A DNA stretch of 60,397 nt from Paucimonas sp. (GTDB taxonomy: Bacteria; Pseudomonadota; Gammaproteobacteria; Burkholderiales; Burkholderiaceae_D): NCBI GenBank assembly GCA_028292545.1, contig JAQGMC010000024.1:1-60397 (forward strand). Direction: 5' to 3'. A program made the translations under genes and the position numbers. The notes under the pieces were generated by a model. The model was not told where the DNA came from. It was given only the letters and a program-made list of their open reading frames with translations, and ran no database searches. Below are positions 57,827 through 60,397 of the stretch, one piece after another (position 1 is the first letter of the stretch; each line of letters begins with the position of its first letter).

Positions 57827-57911
57827 GATGATCGAGGAAAACGTCGTGATAGGCCGGGACGGTGCCGGAGACCGCCGGCCCGGCCTGCATTTCCGGTGCG
57901 CGGCGCGCTGC

Positions 57912-58622
57912 TCAACGGGTCGCTGCGGCGGGAAGCTCGGCCGGCGTCACTTGCCAGTTCTTCCAGGCTGCCCGCACTGCGTTGGGATATTCAGGCCGGC
58001 CGCGGCTGCCGTTGTAGCGGCCCAGCGCCAGGTAAAGGTCGCCCTGCTCCATGTCGATATACATGCGCAGGATAGAACAGCCATAGCGCAGGTTGGTCTG
58101 CATGTGGAACAACTTGCGCGCGTCGCCATCGCCGATTACCCGGGTCCAGAAGGGCATCACTTGCATGTAGCCGCGCGCGCCGGCGCCCGACACGGCGTAT
58201 TTGCGAAACGCCGATTCGACCTGCATCAGCCCGAGCACCAGCTCCGGCTCGAGCCCGGCGCGGGTGGCTTCATACCAGACTGTTTCTGCCAGTTCGCGGC
58301 GGGCGTGGTGGTCGGGAATGCGTCGCGCCAGGCGTTCCGAAACGGCAGCCAGCCAATTCAGGTACCGGATGCGTACGCGAATGTCACCATGCTGGGGACG
58401 CGGCGGGCGCGCGTCGGTGATGGCGCGCGACAGGGCGACCCGGACACCATCAGCCAGCGCTTCTTCTTTCTGGTTACCCGCCAAGGCGGCAGTGGGCAAG
58501 AGCCCAGCGGCCATGAGCGCCAGGACCGCCAAGAACGCGCGCCGCAAGCCGGCGCGTCGCCGCGCGCCCGAAAGCCCGTGCCAGGGTTTGCCCAGGACCG
58601 CGCGCCAACCAGCCAGTGGCAT
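57912..58622 (-). CDS. Lytic transglycosylase (SLT domain)
   Basis: A periplasmic murein hydrolase of 236 residues. A basic N-terminus and hydrophobic segment (about 28-48) end at ALA-GN, a probable signal-peptide site. The SLT fold includes the catalytic Glu in LMQVESAFRKYAVS, GARGYMQVMPFW and NLRYGCSILRMYI, ending LALGRYNGSRGRPEYP. ATG at 58620-58622 overlaps the proS stop as TGATG; GTG one codon earlier is less likely. Confidence 0.92.
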   Translation of the reverse strand: MPLAGWRAVLGKPWHGLSGARRRAGLRRAFLAVLALMAAGLLPTAALAGNQKEEALADGVRVALSRAITDARPPRPQHGDIRVRIRYLNWLAAVSERLARRIPDHHARRELAETVWYEATRAGLEPELVLGLMQVESAFRKYAVSGAGARGYMQVMPFWTRVIGDGDARKLFHMQTNLRYGCSILRMYIDMEQGDLYLALGRYNGSRGRPEYPNAVRAAWKNWQVTPAELPAAATR

Positions 58623-60349
58623 CACGCAGCCAGCTTCTCGCGCAGGAAAGCCTGGATGTCGGCCAGCGGCACCGGCGTGGCAGCAGTGTCGCGCCGGCCC
58701 TGGTATTCCAGCGTGCCGTCCTTGAGCCCGCGCTCGCCAATGACGATGCGGTGCGGCACGCCAATCAATTCCCAGTCGGCGAACATGGCGCCCGGGCGTT
58801 CGCCGCGGTCGTCGAGGATGACGTCCACGCCATCCTGCACCAGGGCTTCATACAGGCGGTCAGTCTCGGCCTTCACTGCTTCGCTGCGGTCATAGCCCAT
58901 CGGGCACAGCACCAGCGCGAACGGCGCTATCGAGGTTGGCCAGATGATGCCTTTTGCGTCAAAGTTTTGCTCGATGGCCGCGCCCAGTATCCGCGTCACG
59001 CCGATCCCGTAGCAGCCCATCTGCAGCAGTTGCGGCTTGCCCGCCACGTCGAGATAAGTGGCCTTCATGTCTTCGGAATAGCGGGTGCCGAGCTGGAATA
59101 CGTGGCCCACTTCGATGCCGCGCTGTATCGCCAGTTCGCCACGGCCATCGGGCGAAGGGTCGCCGGCGACGACATTGCGGATGTCTGCCACCAGCGGCTC
59201 GGGCAAGTCACGACCCCAGTTCACGCCGGTATAGTGGTAGCCGGCTTCATTGGCGCCGCAGACGAAATCGCTCATTGCCGCAACCGTGCGGTCGGCGACG
59301 ATGTTCACGGGCCGCGCGGTGCCGATCGGACCGAGATAACCAGGCGGGCTGCCGAACCATTCGCCTATTTCACCAGCGCTGGCAAAGCGGAAGCTGGACA
59401 AGCCGGCAATCTTCGATGCCTTGACTTCATTGAGCTCGTGGTCCCCGCGCAAGAGCAGCAGCCAGAGCTGCTTGTCGGCGCCCTCTTCGCCTTCCACGGT
59501 CAGCACGACCGATTTGACGGTGCGCGACAGCGGCAGGTCGAGGAAGGCAGCCACATCCTCGCAACGTTCCTTGGCCGGCGTGGCGACCTTTTCCAGGTTT
59601 TGTGCAGCGCTGGCGCGCGGCGTTTGCGGCGCCAGGGCTTCGGCGGCTTCCATGTTGGCGGCAAAGTCTGAACCGGGGCAGTAGACCAGCGCATCTTCAC
59701 CGGTGTCGGCAATCACATGGAATTCATGCGAACCGGAACCGCCAATTGCGCCGTTATCAGCTGCAACGGCGCGGAACTGCAAGCCAAAACGGTTGAAGAT
59801 GCGCACATAGGCGTCGTACATGACCTGATAGGAATTGCGCATGCCATCCACGTCGCGGTCGAAGGAATATGCATCCTTCATGATGAATTCGCGGCCGCGC
59901 ATCAGGCCGAAGCGCGGGCGACGTTCGTCGCGGAACTTGGTCTGGATCTGGTAGAAATTGACAGGCAGCTGGCGGTAAGACTTGATCTCGGCGCGCACGA
60001 TGTCGGTGATGACTTCTTCGGACGTGGGCTGGATTGCATAGTCGCGGCCATGGCGATCCTTGACCCGCATCATTTCCGGTCCCATCTTGTCCCAGCGCCC
60101 GGTTTCCTGCCAAAGCTCGGCCGGCTGCACCAGCGGCATGGTCAGTTCGACGGCGCCGCTGCGGTTCATTTCTTCGCGCACGATGGCTTCCACCTTGCGG
60201 ATCACGCGCAATCCCATCGGCATGTAGTTGTAGATTCCCGATCCCAGCCGCCTGATCAGGCCGGCCCGAAGCATCAGCTTGTGACTGACGATTTCAGCGT
60301 CTGCTGGCGCTTCTTTAAGGGTGGAAACAAAAAATCGGGAGGCACGCAT
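58622..60349 (-). CDS. proS: Prolyl-tRNA synthetase (ProS, bacterial type with INS domain)
   Basis: Charges tRNA-Pro. The 575-residue class II enzyme has motif 1 near [26 protein letters not shown], motif 2 with [25 protein letters not shown], and motif 3 [17 protein letters not shown]. Between motifs 2 and 3 (about 230-390) sits the YbaK-like editing insertion typical of bacterial ProS, with the C-terminal anticodon domain after it. ATG at 60347-60349. It starts a run with the lytic transglycosylase and YdiJ-type gene. Confidence 0.97.
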   Translation of the reverse strand: MRASRFFVSTLKEAPADAEIVSHKLMLRAGLIRRLGSGIYNYMPMGLRVIRKVEAIVREEMNRSGAVELTMPLVQPAELWQETGRWDKMGPEMMRVKDRHGRDYAIQPTSEEVITDIVRAEIKSYRQLPVNFYQIQTKFRDERRPRFGLMRGREFIMKDAYSFDRDVDGMRNSYQVMYDAYVRIFNRFGLQFRAVAADNGAIGGSGSHEFHVIADTGEDALVYCPGSDFAANMEAAEALAPQTPRASAAQNLEKVATPAKERCEDVAAFLDLPLSRTVKSVVLTVEGEEGADKQLWLLLLRGDHELNEVKASKIAGLSSFRFASAGEIGEWFGSPPGYLGPIGTARPVNIVADRTVAAMSDFVCGANEAGYHYTGVNWGRDLPEPLVADIRNVVAGDPSPDGRGELAIQRGIEVGHVFQLGTRYSEDMKATYLDVAGKPQLLQMGCYGIGVTRILGAAIEQNFDAKGIIWPTSIAPFALVLCPMGYDRSEAVKAETDRLYEALVQDGVDVILDDRGERPGAMFADWELIGVPHRIVIGERGLKDGTLEYQGRRDTAATPVPLADIQAFLREKLAA

Positions 60350-60397
60350 GACGGTGAATTCTTTTTAAAAAGAGAGGGTTATAATCATCTCAATTTT
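60350..60397. other. proS upstream region, cut by window edge
   Basis: The last 48 bp are A/T-rich and hold TATAAT on the plus strand (60380-60385) and GATTATAAC on the minus strand, so promoters for proS and a divergent gene beyond the window may both start here. Too short to judge further. Confidence 0.35.

Overview
The window is a GC-rich, gene-dense chromosomal stretch of a betaproteobacterium, most likely an Oxalobacteraceae (Janthinobacterium/Massilia/Herminiimonas relatives). The assignment is inferred from protein sequence and gene order: rpsU-yqeY-dnaG, waaC-waaA-phosphomannomutase, algH-ruvX-pyrR-pyrB-pyrC', rubredoxin-thiD-hemL, accB-accC-prmA, nrdAB next to Ala/Lys-rich histone-like genes, and pilS-pilR-ampD. 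About 50 protein genes are supported. I see no tRNA, rRNA, CRISPR array, insertion sequence or prophage.

Layout. 1-1.25 kb (minus): start of dnaG, yqeY and rpsU, a macromolecular-synthesis operon. 1.4-5.1 kb (minus): LPS core genes waaC and waaA after a phosphomannomutase. 5.3-6.1 kb (plus): apaH. 6.1-10.7 kb (minus): algH-ruvX-pyrR-pyrB-pyrC'-plsC, in which pyrC' is a dihydroorotase homologue lacking its metal ligands. 10.8-12.3 kb (plus): photolyase. 12.4-22.4 kb (minus): a type IV pilus chemosensory (Chp) operon, pilG-pilH-pilI-pilJ-chpA. 22.4-22.95 kb: gene-free, with an inverted repeat pair. 22.95-25.4 kb: rubredoxin facing thiD-hemL.

25.5-33.6 kb (minus): a co-directional run mpl-yqiA-rnb-tonB-aroE-mtgA-corA for cell wall recycling and synthesis, RNA decay, aromatic synthesis and ion transport; corA has a hairpin-rich leader. 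33.6-40.5 kb (plus): hypothetical-tlpA-aroQ-accB-accC-prmA-zinc ribbon protein-pfkB kinase. 40.5-42.1 kb (minus): yggU, yggT and a histone H1-like gene. 42.3-48.2 kb (minus): nrdA-nrdB with a promoter carrying a NrdR box pair, then a puzzling basic low-complexity stretch; ampD lies upstream. 48.2-52.5 kb (minus): ccsA-like gene, small PP0621-like gene, pilS, pilR. 52.6-54.7 kb (plus): ffh and a SWIB-domain protein with a histone-like tail. 54.8-60.3 kb (minus): proS, lytic transglycosylase and a YdiJ-type FAD/Fe-S oxidoreductase.

Two themes tie genes together. Twitching motility appears twice: the Chp pathway controls pilus motors and PilSR is expected to control pilin transcription. Envelope construction recurs through waaA/waaC, plsC, mpl, mtgA, ampD, the lytic transglycosylase and accBC. 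Most of the window is conserved housekeeping, and I found no clear new defence or mobile system. The most useful leads are regulatory: the corA leader, the nrdA promoter with three NrdR-like boxes and a leader near 290 nt, the 14-bp tandem repeat before mtgA, the 24-bp palindrome before the histone-like gene, and the unexplained stretch after nrdB.
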